A program made the position numbers and the translations under genes. The notes beneath the pieces were generated by a model that worked only from the letters and a program-made list of their open reading frames with translations, had not been told where the DNA came from and did not search any database. This document shows positions 52,424 to 61,583 of a DNA stretch of 64,000 nucleotides, one piece after another. Every line of letters starts with the position of its first letter. The first letter of the stretch is position 1. The DNA comes from Chitinivorax sp. PXF-14 (GTDB lineage Bacteria > Pseudomonadota > Gammaproteobacteria > Burkholderiales > SCOH01): assembly GCF_040812015.1 (NCBI RefSeq), contig NZ_JBFNXJ010000001.1:62001-126000 (forward strand), given 5' to 3'.

Positions 52424-54376
52424 ATGCTCATGTTTACGTTGAACACCAACAAGATTGCCGCTTCCGTGCTCTCCGTTGCCCTGGGGTCGCTATCCGCTGC
52501 CGCGTTTGCACACAACGCTCACCCGCCGGTTGCCGCTGCGCAAGATGGGGTGGCGTTTTATCAGGCTTTCCGCCTCGATGGCAAGCAATTATTCAGTCTG
52601 CATGTCGGCGACACCGTCGAGATCGCCTTCCCGGTCATCGGCAAGAAGCAGGTGGTGTATGAGTCGCAGTCGCCGTTCAGCAACGGCGTTGCCTATTGGC
52701 ACGGCCACCTGTCTGGCGACAATGGTGCGCGCGTCACGCTGCAATATGACGGCCAGGGTTTCGTCGGCTCGATTTCCTATAACGCCGGCACTTTTGCCCT
52801 GAAGCAGGGTGCCGATGCCCGTCTGGCGGTCAAGGCCGGGGCCGCGGCAGGTTTCCGCTCGGCGACGGGCGACATGGTCGGCTTCGCGCTGGATGAGCGT
52901 GGCCATCCGCGTGCCGCGGGCAAGGGCATGTACCAGGTCGAACTGCAGCTCGATACGTTGTCCCAGGCGCGTGAGAACGACATCGTGCAGCTGCCGTTGC
53001 CCGATGGCAGCAAGCTGCCGCTGGTGTTCGTGAATCGCGAGGTTGGCATGGCCGGCGCGGTGGATTGGCTTGCCTACTCGCGCGACAACGGCAAGGCCTA
53101 TCAGGCGACGCTGACCTATGGCCCGGATGCCGTATTCGGCACCGTGACGACGCCGGACACCGTCTACCGCATCGAAACCCAGGGTGGCAAGACCTATATG
53201 GTCGATGTGAGGGCCGCTGGCTACCACAACCCGGACAGCACCCACTACGACATCGATGCGCCGACCGCAGCGGCATCCCAGCTTGCGCAGCAGGCCAAGC
53301 AGGTGCTGGCCAAGGCGCCAACTACGGCCAAGGGCACGACGGCTACCACGGGCACCACGACGACGACGACGACGGCTGCAACCACGACTTCCGCCACCAA
53401 CACCGTCGATGTGCTGGTGCTGTTTTCCACGACATTCCGCCAGAAGCTTGGCGACAGCGCCTACCTGACCCGTATTCAGAACCTGTTCGCAATCGCCAAC
53501 CGCGCGCTCTCGGACAGCCAGGTGAACGGCAAGCTGCGCGCCGTCTTCACCAAGGAAGTGAACTATGCCGACAACGACAATGGCGTGGCGCTGGGCGACG
53601 TGCAAGCCAGCCGTGGCGCCTTTATCGGCACTGATGCGCTGCGCACGCAGTATGGCGCCGACCTGGTGACCTTCCTGCGCCCGTTCAGCTACGTCAAGAA
53701 TGGCGGCAGCTGTGGCGTTGGCTACGTGCTGGGGCAGGGCCTGCATCCCGAGTACATCCCCTACCAGTCGGCTTACGCCTACACTGTGGTATCCGACGGG
53801 CGCGATACCTCGACCAGCTACTACTGCGACGATACGACCTTCGCCCACGAAGTCGGCCACAACTTCGGCGCCATGCACGACATCGCCCACTCGGGCACCG
53901 GCAAGGGCGCTTATGCCGATTCCTTCGGCTACGGCGTCTCGGGCAAGTTCGGCGACGTGATGAGCTACTACTGGCCCAAGGTCGGCGTGTATTCGAACCC
54001 CAACCTGACCGTCTGCAGCAACGCGCCTTGCGGCACGGCCACCGCCAACGTATCCCGCACGCTGAACCTGGAGTTCCCGGCCGTTGCAAACTTCAAGGCT
54101 GCGGCAGTCTCGGCGATGCCGGCGACGCTGACCCTGTCCGGCACCCTGGTCGACCTGAAGACCGGCCGTGCGGTGGAAGGCGCGACCGTCACCATCAACG
54201 ACAAGCAGGGCAAGTGCAGCCTTGGCCGCAACAACAGCGTGCTGAGCTGCACCACGGTGGCGGGCGCGAGCGGCTCGATCAGCGTCAGCGTCGCTGGGCG
54301 CACGGTCACGCCGCCGATGGTCAACTACACCGCGCTGAGCGCTAGCATGAACGATCTGCGCTTCCTCGTTCGCTGA
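52424..54376 (+). CDS. Secreted reprolysin-like zinc metalloprotease
   Basis: This is a 650-residue protein from an ATG preceded by AGAGG (a second ATG follows six bases on). Residues about 1-30 are a signal peptide (VLSVALGSLSAAAFAHN). A propeptide-like beta region runs to about 285, then a Thr-rich linker (TTTTTTTAATTT near 310). The catalytic site is HEVGHNFGAMHD (HExxHxxGxxH, zinc-binding) near residue 483, with cysteines nearby. The C-terminal 90 residues are a beta domain. A role in extracellular protein degradation is inferred. Confidence 0.88.
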   Translation: MLMFTLNTNKIAASVLSVALGSLSAAAFAHNAHPPVAAAQDGVAFYQAFRLDGKQLFSLHVGDTVEIAFPVIGKKQVVYESQSPFSNGVAYWHGHLSGDNGARVTLQYDGQGFVGSISYNAGTFALKQGADARLAVKAGAAAGFRSATGDMVGFALDERGHPRAAGKGMYQVELQLDTLSQARENDIVQLPLPDGSKLPLVFVNREVGMAGAVDWLAYSRDNGKAYQATLTYGPDAVFGTVTTPDTVYRIETQGGKTYMVDVRAAGYHNPDSTHYDIDAPTAAASQLAQQAKQVLAKAPTTAKGTTATTGTTTTTTTAATTTSATNTVDVLVLFSTTFRQKLGDSAYLTRIQNLFAIANRALSDSQVNGKLRAVFTKEVNYADNDNGVALGDVQASRGAFIGTDALRTQYGADLVTFLRPFSYVKNGGSCGVGYVLGQGLHPEYIPYQSAYAYTVVSDGRDTSTSYYCDDTTFAHEVGHNFGAMHDIAHSGTGKGAYADSFGYGVSGKFGDVMSYYWPKVGVYSNPNLTVCSNAPCGTATANVSRTLNLEFPAVANFKAAAVSAMPATLTLSGTLVDLKTGRAVEGATVTINDKQGKCSLGRNNSVLSCTTVAGASGSISVSVAGRTVTPPMVNYTALSASMNDLRFLVR

Positions 54377-54396
54377 CCAGCGCGCAAGGCAATACG

Positions 54397-54428
54397 AAAA
54401 CAGGCCGGTATATCCGGCCTGTTTTTTT
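54397..54428. terminator. Terminator between convergent genes
   Basis: ACAGGCCGG and CCGGCCTGT form the stem with a TATAT loop, followed by seven Ts on the plus strand and preceded by four As. It can serve the metalloprotease gene and, in reverse, the binding-protein gene. Confidence 0.85.
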
Positions 54429-54440
54429 GTTGTCGGCTGT

Positions 54441-55175
54441 TCAGCGCTGGTAGCCGTACTGCGAATAGATCTGGTTGATGGTGCCGTCTTTTTCCATCGC
54501 GTGCAGCAGGGTGTTGAACTGCTCCACGCGCTTCTCCTGCATGGCCTTGTTGCAGGCCAGGTACATCTCGGTGCGGTTGAAGGTCAGCACCGGCTGGATG
54601 CCGATCATTTTCTCCTGCCGCAGGATGTATTGCCCGATCAGCCTGCCGGTACCCCACAGGTCGATGCGGCGCGCTGCCAGTTTGGCGGGATTGAGGCGGT
54701 CGTTGATCGCCACGTCGACCAGAAAGCCGCGTTCCTGCAGGTATTGCACGATCGCGTCGCCCTGGTAGCTGCCGATGCGATAGCGCGCGGCATCTTCGAG
54801 CTTCTTGAGCTTGAGATCATCCTCGACCCGGCCGAACAGCACCCATTCGTTCTGCACCAGGGGGCCGATCCATTTGTACAGCGGCTCTCTCGGCTCGGTG
54901 CGCGACATCGAGTAGACGCAGCTGTCGGGCTGCGCCTGGGCCAGGCTGACAGCGCGTTGCCACGGCACGAGCAGGATGTCGTGATCCTGCCTGGCACGGT
55001 GCATCAACTCGCGCACGATGTCGGTCGATACGCCGGTCACGGTTTCCGTGGTCGGCTCCATCATGTTGTAGGGCGGGTACTCCTCGGTGTAGATCGTCAG
55101 CTTGCTTGCCTGCAGCAAGGGGCTGAACAGTCCGAGCAGCACGAGCGCCGATGATTGCGACCGGGCGCTAAGCAT
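54441..55175 (-). CDS. Periplasmic substrate-binding protein (SBP family 3-like)
   Basis: This is a 244-residue protein with a signal peptide (SALVLLGLFSPLLQASKL, residues 9-26) and the opening TIYTEEYPPYNMMEP common to amino-acid-type binding proteins. Later QPDSCVYSMSRTEPREPLYK and LAARRIDLWGTGRLIGQYIL fit the two-lobe fold. No transporter membrane or ATPase genes adjoin it, so it may act alone or as a sensor. GGAGAAA precedes the ATG. Confidence 0.82.
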   Translation of the reverse strand: MLSARSQSSALVLLGLFSPLLQASKLTIYTEEYPPYNMMEPTTETVTGVSTDIVRELMHRARQDHDILLVPWQRAVSLAQAQPDSCVYSMSRTEPREPLYKWIGPLVQNEWVLFGRVEDDLKLKKLEDAARYRIGSYQGDAIVQYLQERGFLVDVAINDRLNPAKLAARRIDLWGTGRLIGQYILRQEKMIGIQPVLTFNRTEMYLACNKAMQEKRVEQFNTLLHAMEKDGTINQIYSQYGYQR

Positions 55176-55275
55176 GATGTTTCTCCTGAACGGCTTGCCT
55201 GCATACGTAAACGAGATGTCTTTAGTGATGCCTTCAATTCAGCATAGGTCATTGCCGACGCGACGGGGGCTCATG

Positions 55276-55992
55276 TCAGATCGGCCTGATCACTTCGCCG
55301 GTGTAGAGCACCGGCCCGGTCGGCTGGCCGGTTGGCGAGCCGCCTTGTGGCTCCAGGCTGACCGCCAGCGCGGTGATGTCGGACAAGACCTGTTCGATCG
55401 GCTTGTCGAAGCGCAGCCTGACGATGCCAGTGGCCGGGATCAGGCCGTAGGAACGCGGCTTGCCGCCCTTGGGCAGGCCCCACAGCTGCAGGCTCTTGTC
55501 GCGGCCGACGGCTTGCGTCGCCAGCACGCGCACGCGGATCTCGCCGCTCGCCGCGTCGGCCTCGGCCATCATCACCGGTTTCATCTTGTCGCTATTGAGC
55601 ACCACGATATAGCTCTTGGCCGGGCCTGGCGCGGGGCGCGGGGCAACGCCGAGATAGACTACGAGCAGTGCCGCAACACCCGACATGAACAGCGCCAGGC
55701 CGCGCCAGAAGCCGCTGCCAGCCGGCCTGGCGGGCACGCCTGGCCTGGGCTGGCGGGCACGCTCGGCCGCGATGCGCGACTCGATGGCGCGCCACACACG
55801 CCGTGGCGGCTCGGCTTCCGGGATGGCGACAGCCAGCGAGGCCAGCCGCGTCTCCCACTCCTTGACGTGGAGCCGGGCCGTGGCCTGCTCGGCCAGCAGC
55901 CGCTCGAAGCGCTTGCGCGCGAGCCCGCGCAGGGTGCCGAGCACATACTCGGCGGCCAGCTTGTCCAGTCGTTCGGGGCGTAGATAATTCAT
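55276..55992 (-). CDS. Anti-sigma factor, RskA type
   Basis: This is a 238-residue protein. The N-terminal cytoplasmic part (AAEYVLGTLRGLARKRFERL) binds the sigma factor. One membrane helix lies near residues 96-115 (LALFMSGVAALLVVYLGV). The C-terminal RskA-like periplasmic domain contains SLQLWGLPKGGKPRSYGLIP and ALAVSLEPQGGSPTGQPTGP. It follows the ECF sigma gene by 13 bases. It would release the sigma factor on an envelope signal. Confidence 0.9.
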   Translation of the reverse strand: MNYLRPERLDKLAAEYVLGTLRGLARKRFERLLAEQATARLHVKEWETRLASLAVAIPEAEPPRRVWRAIESRIAAERARQPRPGVPARPAGSGFWRGLALFMSGVAALLVVYLGVAPRPAPGPAKSYIVVLNSDKMKPVMMAEADAASGEIRVRVLATQAVGRDKSLQLWGLPKGGKPRSYGLIPATGIVRLRFDKPIEQVLSDITALAVSLEPQGGSPTGQPTGPVLYTGEVIRPI

Positions 55993-56005
55993 CGGGCGCT
56001 ACCTG

Positions 56006-56575
56006 TCAGGCCTCTTGCGATATCGGGGCCATGCAATCCTTGAGCTTGTCCAGGCCGCGGCGTACCCAGGTCTTCACCGTGCCAAGCGGCTGCAGCAGAT
56101 GATCGGCGAGCTCGCCGTGGCTCAAGCCATGGAAGAAGGCCAGCGAGATCGTCTGGCGTTCGCGCGCGGCGAGTTTTTGCAGGCAGCGCGCGAGCCAGGC
56201 CGTGTCCTGCTCGCCGAGCAGTTGCGCGAGCGGCCCGGCGGCTTCGTCAGCGAAATCCAGCAATGGCTCGCCGTCCTCGTTCTCGGGCAGGCCATCCTCG
56301 CGCGGCCGCCGCAGGAAGTCGATGCAGCGGTTGCGCACGATGCTGGTCATCCAGGTCATCGGCTGGCTCTTGTCGGCGCCATAGTCGGCGGCGTGCTGCC
56401 AGATCTTCACATAGCAGTCCTGCAACACCTCCTCTGCCCAGTCGCGTCTGAACAATATACGCAGCGCGACGCCAAATAGTTTCGGCGAGGTGGTCCGGTA
56501 GAGCTCGGAAAATGCCCGTTCATCGCCACGCCCCACCTGGGCGAGCAGACGGCCGAGTTCGGCTGGGTCGGTCAT
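56006..56575 (-). CDS. ECF sigma factor (SigK-like)
   Basis: This is a 189-residue protein starting MTDPAELGRLLAQVGRGDER; the upstream in-frame extension is not protein-like. Region 2 is visible (LQDCYVKIWQHAADY, then MTWMTSIVRNRCIDFLRRPR) and region 4 (QTISLAFFHGLSHGELADHL, then LGTVKTWVRRGLDKLKDCM). The length is normal for the group. It pairs with the anti-sigma gene that follows. Confidence 0.92.
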   Translation of the reverse strand: MTDPAELGRLLAQVGRGDERAFSELYRTTSPKLFGVALRILFRRDWAEEVLQDCYVKIWQHAADYGADKSQPMTWMTSIVRNRCIDFLRRPREDGLPENEDGEPLLDFADEAAGPLAQLLGEQDTAWLARCLQKLAARERQTISLAFFHGLSHGELADHLLQPLGTVKTWVRRGLDKLKDCMAPISQEA

Positions 56576-56722
56576 GATGAAATCCGCGAAATTGAATGGA
56601 AATACGTTCAGGCATGGCGGGTGGCCATGCCTCAAGGCGTTCCTGCGGCCCATCCAGACAAGATTAGGTGAGCCGTGCCAGCACCACAACCCGGGTGATA
56701 CGCAGCAAACCGGCTTCTGGAT

Positions 56723-57652
56723 TCAGCGGAATGCCGGGTGGGTGTCGAGCCAGGTGTCCCACGGCGGCGCCTCGCCCATGCCGGCGACCAGATGATCGAC
56801 GAAGCTGCGCACCTTGGCCGACAGGTAGCGCCGGCTCGGGTAGACCGCCAGGATGCCGAGCGCCGCCACCCGGTAGGCCGGCAAGAGCGGCACCAGCCGG
56901 CCGCTGCGCAGGTCGTCGCCGATATTGAAGCTTGGTTCGAGCACGATGCCTTCGCCGGCCAGTGCGGCGGCGCGCAGCATGTCGCCGTTGTTGGCGCGCA
57001 GGCTGCCGGCCACGCGCACTGCGGTGTCGCCCTCGGGGCCGGCAAAGCGCCACTCGGTGTGCATGCCGCCATAGGTGTAGACCAGGCAGTTGTGGCTTGC
57101 CAGCTCGGCCGGGGTGCCAGGCGTGCCGTGCCGGGCCAGATAAGCCGGCGCCGCGCAGGGCAGGATGCGGGCCGGCGCCAGCCGCCGCGCCACCAGGTTG
57201 GGCGCGGGCTGGCGCGTGATGCGCAGGGCCAGGTCGATGCCTTCCTCGACCAGGTCGATCATGCGGTCCGACAGCGAAACCTCGACCGTCACCTCGGGAT
57301 AGGCCGCGCGATAGCTGAGCAGCAAGGGCGCCAGGTGGCGGTGGCCGAAGGTGAATGGCGCCGACAGGCGCAGCAGCCCGGCCGGGCGCCGGGTTTCGCT
57401 GCCGACGGCGATTTCGGCATCGTCGATGTCGTGCAGGATCTGCTGGCAACGCTCGTAATAGGCTTGTCCTGCCTCGGTCAGGCTCAGCCGGCGCGTGGTG
57501 CGGTTCAACAGTCGCGTGGCGAGGCGGGCTTCGAGATCGGCCACCAGACGCGAGGCGGCGGTGGTCGAGATACCCAGCCGCTCGGCTGCACGCACGAAGC
57601 TGCCGGCCTCGACGACGCGGGCAAAGGTTTGCATGGCCAGCAGGCGATCCAT
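56723..57652 (-). CDS. LysR-family transcriptional regulator
   Basis: This is a 309-residue protein. The winged helix-turn-helix is in residues 1-60 (AGSFVRAAERLGISTTAASR). The effector domain starts near 90 (RPAGLLRLSAPFTFGHRHLA) and includes LVEEGIDLALRI. It is divergent from the dioxygenase gene, and a long dyad symmetry lies between them, so it probably controls that gene and itself. Confidence 0.93.
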   Translation of the reverse strand: MDRLLAMQTFARVVEAGSFVRAAERLGISTTAASRLVADLEARLATRLLNRTTRRLSLTEAGQAYYERCQQILHDIDDAEIAVGSETRRPAGLLRLSAPFTFGHRHLAPLLLSYRAAYPEVTVEVSLSDRMIDLVEEGIDLALRITRQPAPNLVARRLAPARILPCAAPAYLARHGTPGTPAELASHNCLVYTYGGMHTEWRFAGPEGDTAVRVAGSLRANNGDMLRAAALAGEGIVLEPSFNIGDDLRSGRLVPLLPAYRVAALGILAVYPSRRYLSAKVRSFVDHLVAGMGEAPPWDTWLDTHPAFR

Positions 57653-57672
57653 TAATTATCCCGAATTTGGCG

Positions 57673-57700
57673 ATAAATAATCACAATTTAGCTTATTTAT
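57673..57700. promoter_or_regulatory. Dyad symmetry, candidate LysR operator
   Basis: ATAAATAA and TTATTTAT are perfect inverted 8-mers separated by 12 bases, in the divergent region between the LysR gene and the dioxygenase gene and nearer the LysR start. The size and A+T content suit a LysR-type binding site. Confidence 0.5.
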
Positions 57701-57854
57701 TGCTGCTGTGAAATCAATCACACTGCCTGCCATCGACGGAGCCATCTGCGCCGTCGCGCCCCCAGGCCGACAATATCGACGCCAGATCGCCCCCCGGGCG
57801 AACCCTTGGCGACGGTATCGTTCTAATGGCAACCATTGATCAGGAAACCGCATC

Positions 57855-58643
57855 ATGACCACGCTGCCCACCGTTTTCGTCTCTCACGGCTCGCCCATGC
57901 TGGCGTTCGACGCCGGCCGCACCGGCGAGGCCTGGCGTGCGCTGGCGGCGGGGCTGCCACGGCCGCGCGCAGTGCTGATGGTGTCGGCCCACTGGGGTAG
58001 CCTGGCGCCCAAGCTCAATACCACGGCCAGGCCGGAGACCATCCATGACTTCGGCGGCTTCCCCGAGCCCCTGTATCAGGTGCAATACCCCGCGCCGGGC
58101 GCGCCCTGGCTGGCCGAGCGCGGCGCCGAGCTGCTCGCCGCGGCCGGGCTGCCGGCAACGCTCGATGCCCAGCGCGGCATCGACCACGGCGCCTGGGTGC
58201 CGCTCAAGGTCATGTACCCCGACGCCGATGTGCCGCTGGCCCAGCTCTCGCTGCAGCCACGCCAGGGGCCGGCGCACCATTACCAGCTCGGCCGCGCGCT
58301 GCAGGCGCTGCGCGACGAGGGCGTGCTGATCGTCGGCTCGGGCAGCCTCACGCACAATCTGTACGAGGTCGATTTCGGCGTGGAAGACGGCCCGCGTATC
58401 CCGGCCTATGTGCCGGCCTTCCAGCAGTGGATGCACGAGCATCTGCTGGCCGACGAGGTCGAGCAGCTGTTGCACTACCGCGAGCTTGCCCCGGCGGCGG
58501 CGCGCGCCCATCCGACCGAGGAACACCTGTTGCCGATCTACGTCGCGCTCGGCGCGGCCGGCGAGCACCCGGCGGTGGCGCGGCGCTATGCCGGCATCAC
58601 GGAGGGCGTGCTGGCGATGGACATCTACACCTTCGGCGGCTGA
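57855..58643 (+). CDS. DODA-type extradiol dioxygenase (YgiD-like)
   Basis: This is a 262-residue protein. Metal-binding residues of the class III extradiol/DODA family are seen in FVSHGSPML (His11), VSAHWGS, RGIDHGAWVPLKVMYPDA and GSGSLTHNLYEV. Length and motif order match YgiD, a zinc-containing dioxygenase of the 4,5-DOPA type. The natural substrate here is not known. It is divergent from the LysR regulator. Confidence 0.9.
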   Translation: MTTLPTVFVSHGSPMLAFDAGRTGEAWRALAAGLPRPRAVLMVSAHWGSLAPKLNTTARPETIHDFGGFPEPLYQVQYPAPGAPWLAERGAELLAAAGLPATLDAQRGIDHGAWVPLKVMYPDADVPLAQLSLQPRQGPAHHYQLGRALQALRDEGVLIVGSGSLTHNLYEVDFGVEDGPRIPAYVPAFQQWMHEHLLADEVEQLLHYRELAPAAARAHPTEEHLLPIYVALGAAGEHPAVARRYAGITEGVLAMDIYTFGG

Positions 58644-58754
58644 GCGGCCGGCTGCCGCGCGGGCGGATGGTCGCGTCGCTTTGCCGTGGCGGCGATGGTG
58701 GGCTAGCCTGAAAGGGCGCCCGCCATCTTTTCCGCATTGCTCAGGAGACCGCCC

Positions 58755-59183
58755 ATGAGGCAGTTCATCCGCCACCCCGTGACGATCCCGTTCGAAATCA
58801 ACGCCTGTCAGCAAGCCGATCAGGCCGATTACGACAGTCATTGCAGTTGCGACGTCAGCCTGGGCGGGTTGGCCTTCGATTCGCTCAGCCGGCTCGAACC
58901 GGGGGCTGTGGTGGCGCTGCGCATCCCCTTCGTGCGCCCGCCGTTCGAAACCACCGGGCGCGTGGCCTGGTGCAGCCCACATGGCGCTGGCTTCAAGCTT
59001 GGCGTGGCCTTTCTCGACCCCGACGACGTGTTCCGCGCGCGCATGGTCGAGCAGCTGTGCTACATCGAAAACTACAAGCAGCATGTGGCAAGGACGGAGC
59101 AGCGCGAGCTGACCTCGGAAGAGGCCGCGCACGAGTGGATCGACAAGTACGCCGCCCGCTTCCCGCGCGGCGGCACCCACTGA
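58755..59183 (+). CDS. PilZ-domain c-di-GMP-binding protein
   Basis: This is a 142-residue protein from the ATG preceded by AGGAGA. The two PilZ signature parts are present: RQFIRHP (RxxxR near the start, residues 2-6) and DVSLGGLAF (D/NxSxxG near 33). The beta barrel follows (GAVVALRIPF, TTGRVAWCSPHGAGFKLGVA). The C-terminus adds a helical tail (HEWIDKYAARF). It should sense cyclic di-GMP. Confidence 0.9.
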   Translation: MRQFIRHPVTIPFEINACQQADQADYDSHCSCDVSLGGLAFDSLSRLEPGAVVALRIPFVRPPFETTGRVAWCSPHGAGFKLGVAFLDPDDVFRARMVEQLCYIENYKQHVARTEQRELTSEEAAHEWIDKYAARFPRGGTH

Positions 59184-59201
59184 GCCGCTCGGTGCCGCCA
59201 G

Positions 59202-60428
59202 TCACAAGCCGGGCAGGTTGAATGCCCGCTGCACGAACCAGTTTCCCGCCAGCACGATGATCGCGATCGACCCGGCCGACACCGTCAGCCGGCGATACAG
59301 CCACGAGCCGCGCAGGGCATAGGCCAGCGGCAGGAAGGCTGCGACGATGGCCAGTTGCCCCAGTTCCACGCCGAGATTGAAGCTCACCAGCGCCGTGACC
59401 AGCTGCGCGCGCGGCAAGGCCAGCTCCGCCAGCACGCTGGCAAAGCCAAAGCCGTGGATTAGCCCGAAGCCAAACGCCACCGCCCAGCGCCGTCCGCGAA
59501 TCACCGGGTAGAGATTGTTGATGGCGGCGAGCACGACCGAGGCCGCGATCGTCGATTCCACCCAGCGGCTCTCCAGGCTCACCACGCCGAGCGCGGCAAG
59601 CGACAGCGTGATCGAATGCGCCAGCGTGAACGAGGTCACCACCCGCGCCGTATCCGCCACGCCGGGTCGCCAGCCCGCGCTGGCCTGCCAGCCGCCGTCG
59701 CGCCACACCAGCACGGCGGGCAGCAAGAGCGAAAGCAGGAACAGGATGTGGTCGTAGCCGGTCCAGATATGGATGACGCCCTGCCGCGCGAACTCGACGG
59801 CCGTCTGCCAGCTGCCGCGCTCGGTGACGGATTGCCGCGGCTGCTCGGGGCTGAACACCAGCGATTCGGTGCTGCCGTCGTGGCTCACGCGGGCGAGCCC
59901 GCGATGCAGCCGGTCGAGGTCGAACAGCAGCCGGTAATCGAGCCGCAGCGAGGCGGTGCCGGCCGGGCAGGTGGCCGTCAGCGGCAGCGAGGTGTAGACA
60001 CCGTCGGTATGGCGTTCGAGCGTCTGCTGGCCGCCGTCGAGCCGGCACGGCCGGCCGCCACCCTCGATGCCGAGCCGTGTCAGCGCATAGGCGGCGATGG
60101 CGCCGTGGCGGGCCTTCACCTCGCCCCAGGTGAGCTGGCCGTCCTGATCGGCGTCGAGGCCGATGGCCTCGTCGAGGTCGCGCAGCGCGATATCCCAGTG
60201 GCCGGTGACTTGCTCGCCATGGGCGGCCAGCATCAGATAACTGTCGCTAGCCTTGTGTGCCTGGGCGGGGGCCGCGAGCAGGAGCAGCAGCACGCAGCCT
60301 GCGAGCCAGCCGGGGCGGGCCGGCGTTGTCGCTGTCCGCCGGGCGGCGTCCGGTATCGGGCCAAAGCCCGAGCCGTCGGCTCGCGGCGTGCGCAGCGCAG
60401 ACAGCAGGCGATCGAGAAAGGCAGGCAT
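59202..60428 (-). CDS. HupE/UreJ family membrane protein with EF-hand
   Basis: This is a 408-residue protein with AAGGAG before the ATG. A cytoplasmic lead of about 40 residues precedes a signal-like helix (GCVLLLLLAAPAQAHKA). LDADQDGQLTWGEVK near residue 92 is an EF-hand loop in the periplasmic domain. The C-terminal half has several membrane helices with GYDHILFLLSLLLPAVL and FGFGLIHGFGFASVLAELAL, the HupE/UreJ_2 core. It follows the TPR gene by three bases. Metal transport is the family suggestion but is not shown here. Confidence 0.87.
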   Translation of the reverse strand: MPAFLDRLLSALRTPRADGSGFGPIPDAARRTATTPARPGWLAGCVLLLLLAAPAQAHKASDSYLMLAAHGEQVTGHWDIALRDLDEAIGLDADQDGQLTWGEVKARHGAIAAYALTRLGIEGGGRPCRLDGGQQTLERHTDGVYTSLPLTATCPAGTASLRLDYRLLFDLDRLHRGLARVSHDGSTESLVFSPEQPRQSVTERGSWQTAVEFARQGVIHIWTGYDHILFLLSLLLPAVLVWRDGGWQASAGWRPGVADTARVVTSFTLAHSITLSLAALGVVSLESRWVESTIAASVVLAAINNLYPVIRGRRWAVAFGFGLIHGFGFASVLAELALPRAQLVTALVSFNLGVELGQLAIVAAFLPLAYALRGSWLYRRLTVSAGSIAIIVLAGNWFVQRAFNLPGL

Positions 60429-60431
60429 GGC

Positions 60432-61583
60432 TCAACTCCTTGTCAGTTGCGCGGCGAGCGGCCGCAGCGCGATATCTTCGAGGCGCGTGGCGCGCAGCCA
60501 GTCGAGCACCGGCCCGGCGCGCTGCGGCTGGCGTGCGGCCAGCGCGGCTTCGAGCACGATGCGTGCGTCGGCCGGCTCGCGCTGCACCTGCCAGTTGTCG
60601 AGCGCCAGTTGCAGCGCAGCCGGCGCATTGTGTTTGAGCCTGAGCCGAAAGCGTGCCTCCTCGCGGCGGTGGGTGACGTCGCCGCGCTCGCGAGCGGCGG
60701 CGAAGCGGGCATTGAGCGCGGCGATGTGTTCGGCTGCCGCCGGGGCGCCGCTTGCTGCCTCGGCCTCGGCCAGACGCAGCAGCAACGGGTCGGCGCGGGT
60801 GTCGCCGGCCAGCAGTGCGATCACCGCCGCTGCGTCGTGCTGGTCGAGCAGAAAGTCGGCATAGGCTGCCTTCAGGTAGCTGTCCGGCGGGCCATTTTCC
60901 ATGGCGCGTTCGAACCAGCGCCGTGCCTCGGCGGGCCGGCCCAGCCGTTGTGCCAGCTCGGCCAGCTGCACGGTGAGCCAGCCGCGCGACCAGTCCGGCG
61001 CCTCAGCCTGACGCAGCGCCAGCAGCCGGTAGGCAGCATCGCCCTGGCCGGTCTGCGCGGCGATGCCAGCCAGGCACTCGCCCGCCACGCCAGGGTCGAG
61101 CAGGGGGGCGAGATGGCGGCAGGCGGCGCGTGCCGGCTCGAATTCACCGCGCACCTGGTGCACGCTGGCCAGAGTCAGCCACGCTTGCGCATGGGCCGAG
61201 TTGCGCGCCAGCACATGCTGCAGCTCGGCGATGGCCGCATCGAAGCGGTGCGTGCTCTGCAGGATGATCGCCTGCATCACGCGCGCATCGAGCGGCGCCT
61301 GTGGCTGCGCCAGCCACGGCGCCAGCACCGATTCGGCGTAGCCGAGATAGCGCGGATCGGCCAGCCGGCGCGTGCTGTCGACATAGCGTCGCGCCAGGCT
61401 CAGCGCGAGATCCAGCCGTTGCGGCTGGGCCTGGGCCTGCGCGCGCAGCGCCTTGAGTTCGCGCGCCAGCGGGTCGGCCCGTGCCGGCAGCGTCTCAACC
61501 ACGCTCGCATCGCTGGCGGGCACCACTGGCGCGGCATGCAGGGCCCCCGCCAGCAGGGCCCCCGCGAGCAGAAGGCGTTTCAT
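60432..61583 (-). CDS. Exported tetratricopeptide-repeat protein
   Basis: This is a 383-residue protein with a signal peptide (MKRLLLAGALLAGALHAAP). TPR-like helical pairs run through the rest, for example AIAELQHVLARNSAHAQAWL near 120 and RLGRPAEARRWFERAMENGP near 215. No enzymatic motif is seen. Its start overlaps the SnoaL-like gene stop (ATGA). A scaffolding role for the neighbouring secreted or membrane proteins is inferred. Confidence 0.85.
   Translation of the reverse strand: MKRLLLAGALLAGALHAAPVVPASDASVVETLPARADPLARELKALRAQAQAQPQRLDLALSLARRYVDSTRRLADPRYLGYAESVLAPWLAQPQAPLDARVMQAIILQSTHRFDAAIAELQHVLARNSAHAQAWLTLASVHQVRGEFEPARAACRHLAPLLDPGVAGECLAGIAAQTGQGDAAYRLLALRQAEAPDWSRGWLTVQLAELAQRLGRPAEARRWFERAMENGPPDSYLKAAYADFLLDQHDAAAVIALLAGDTRADPLLLRLAEAEAASGAPAAAEHIAALNARFAAARERGDVTHRREEARFRLRLKHNAPAALQLALDNWQVQREPADARIVLEAALAARQPQRAGPVLDWLRATRLEDIALRPLAAQLTRS

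Noticed and set aside
52589-53890. A 433-residue minus-strand open frame over the metalloprotease gene
   Set aside because: It is an antisense frame of a gene with a clear signal peptide and zinc site.
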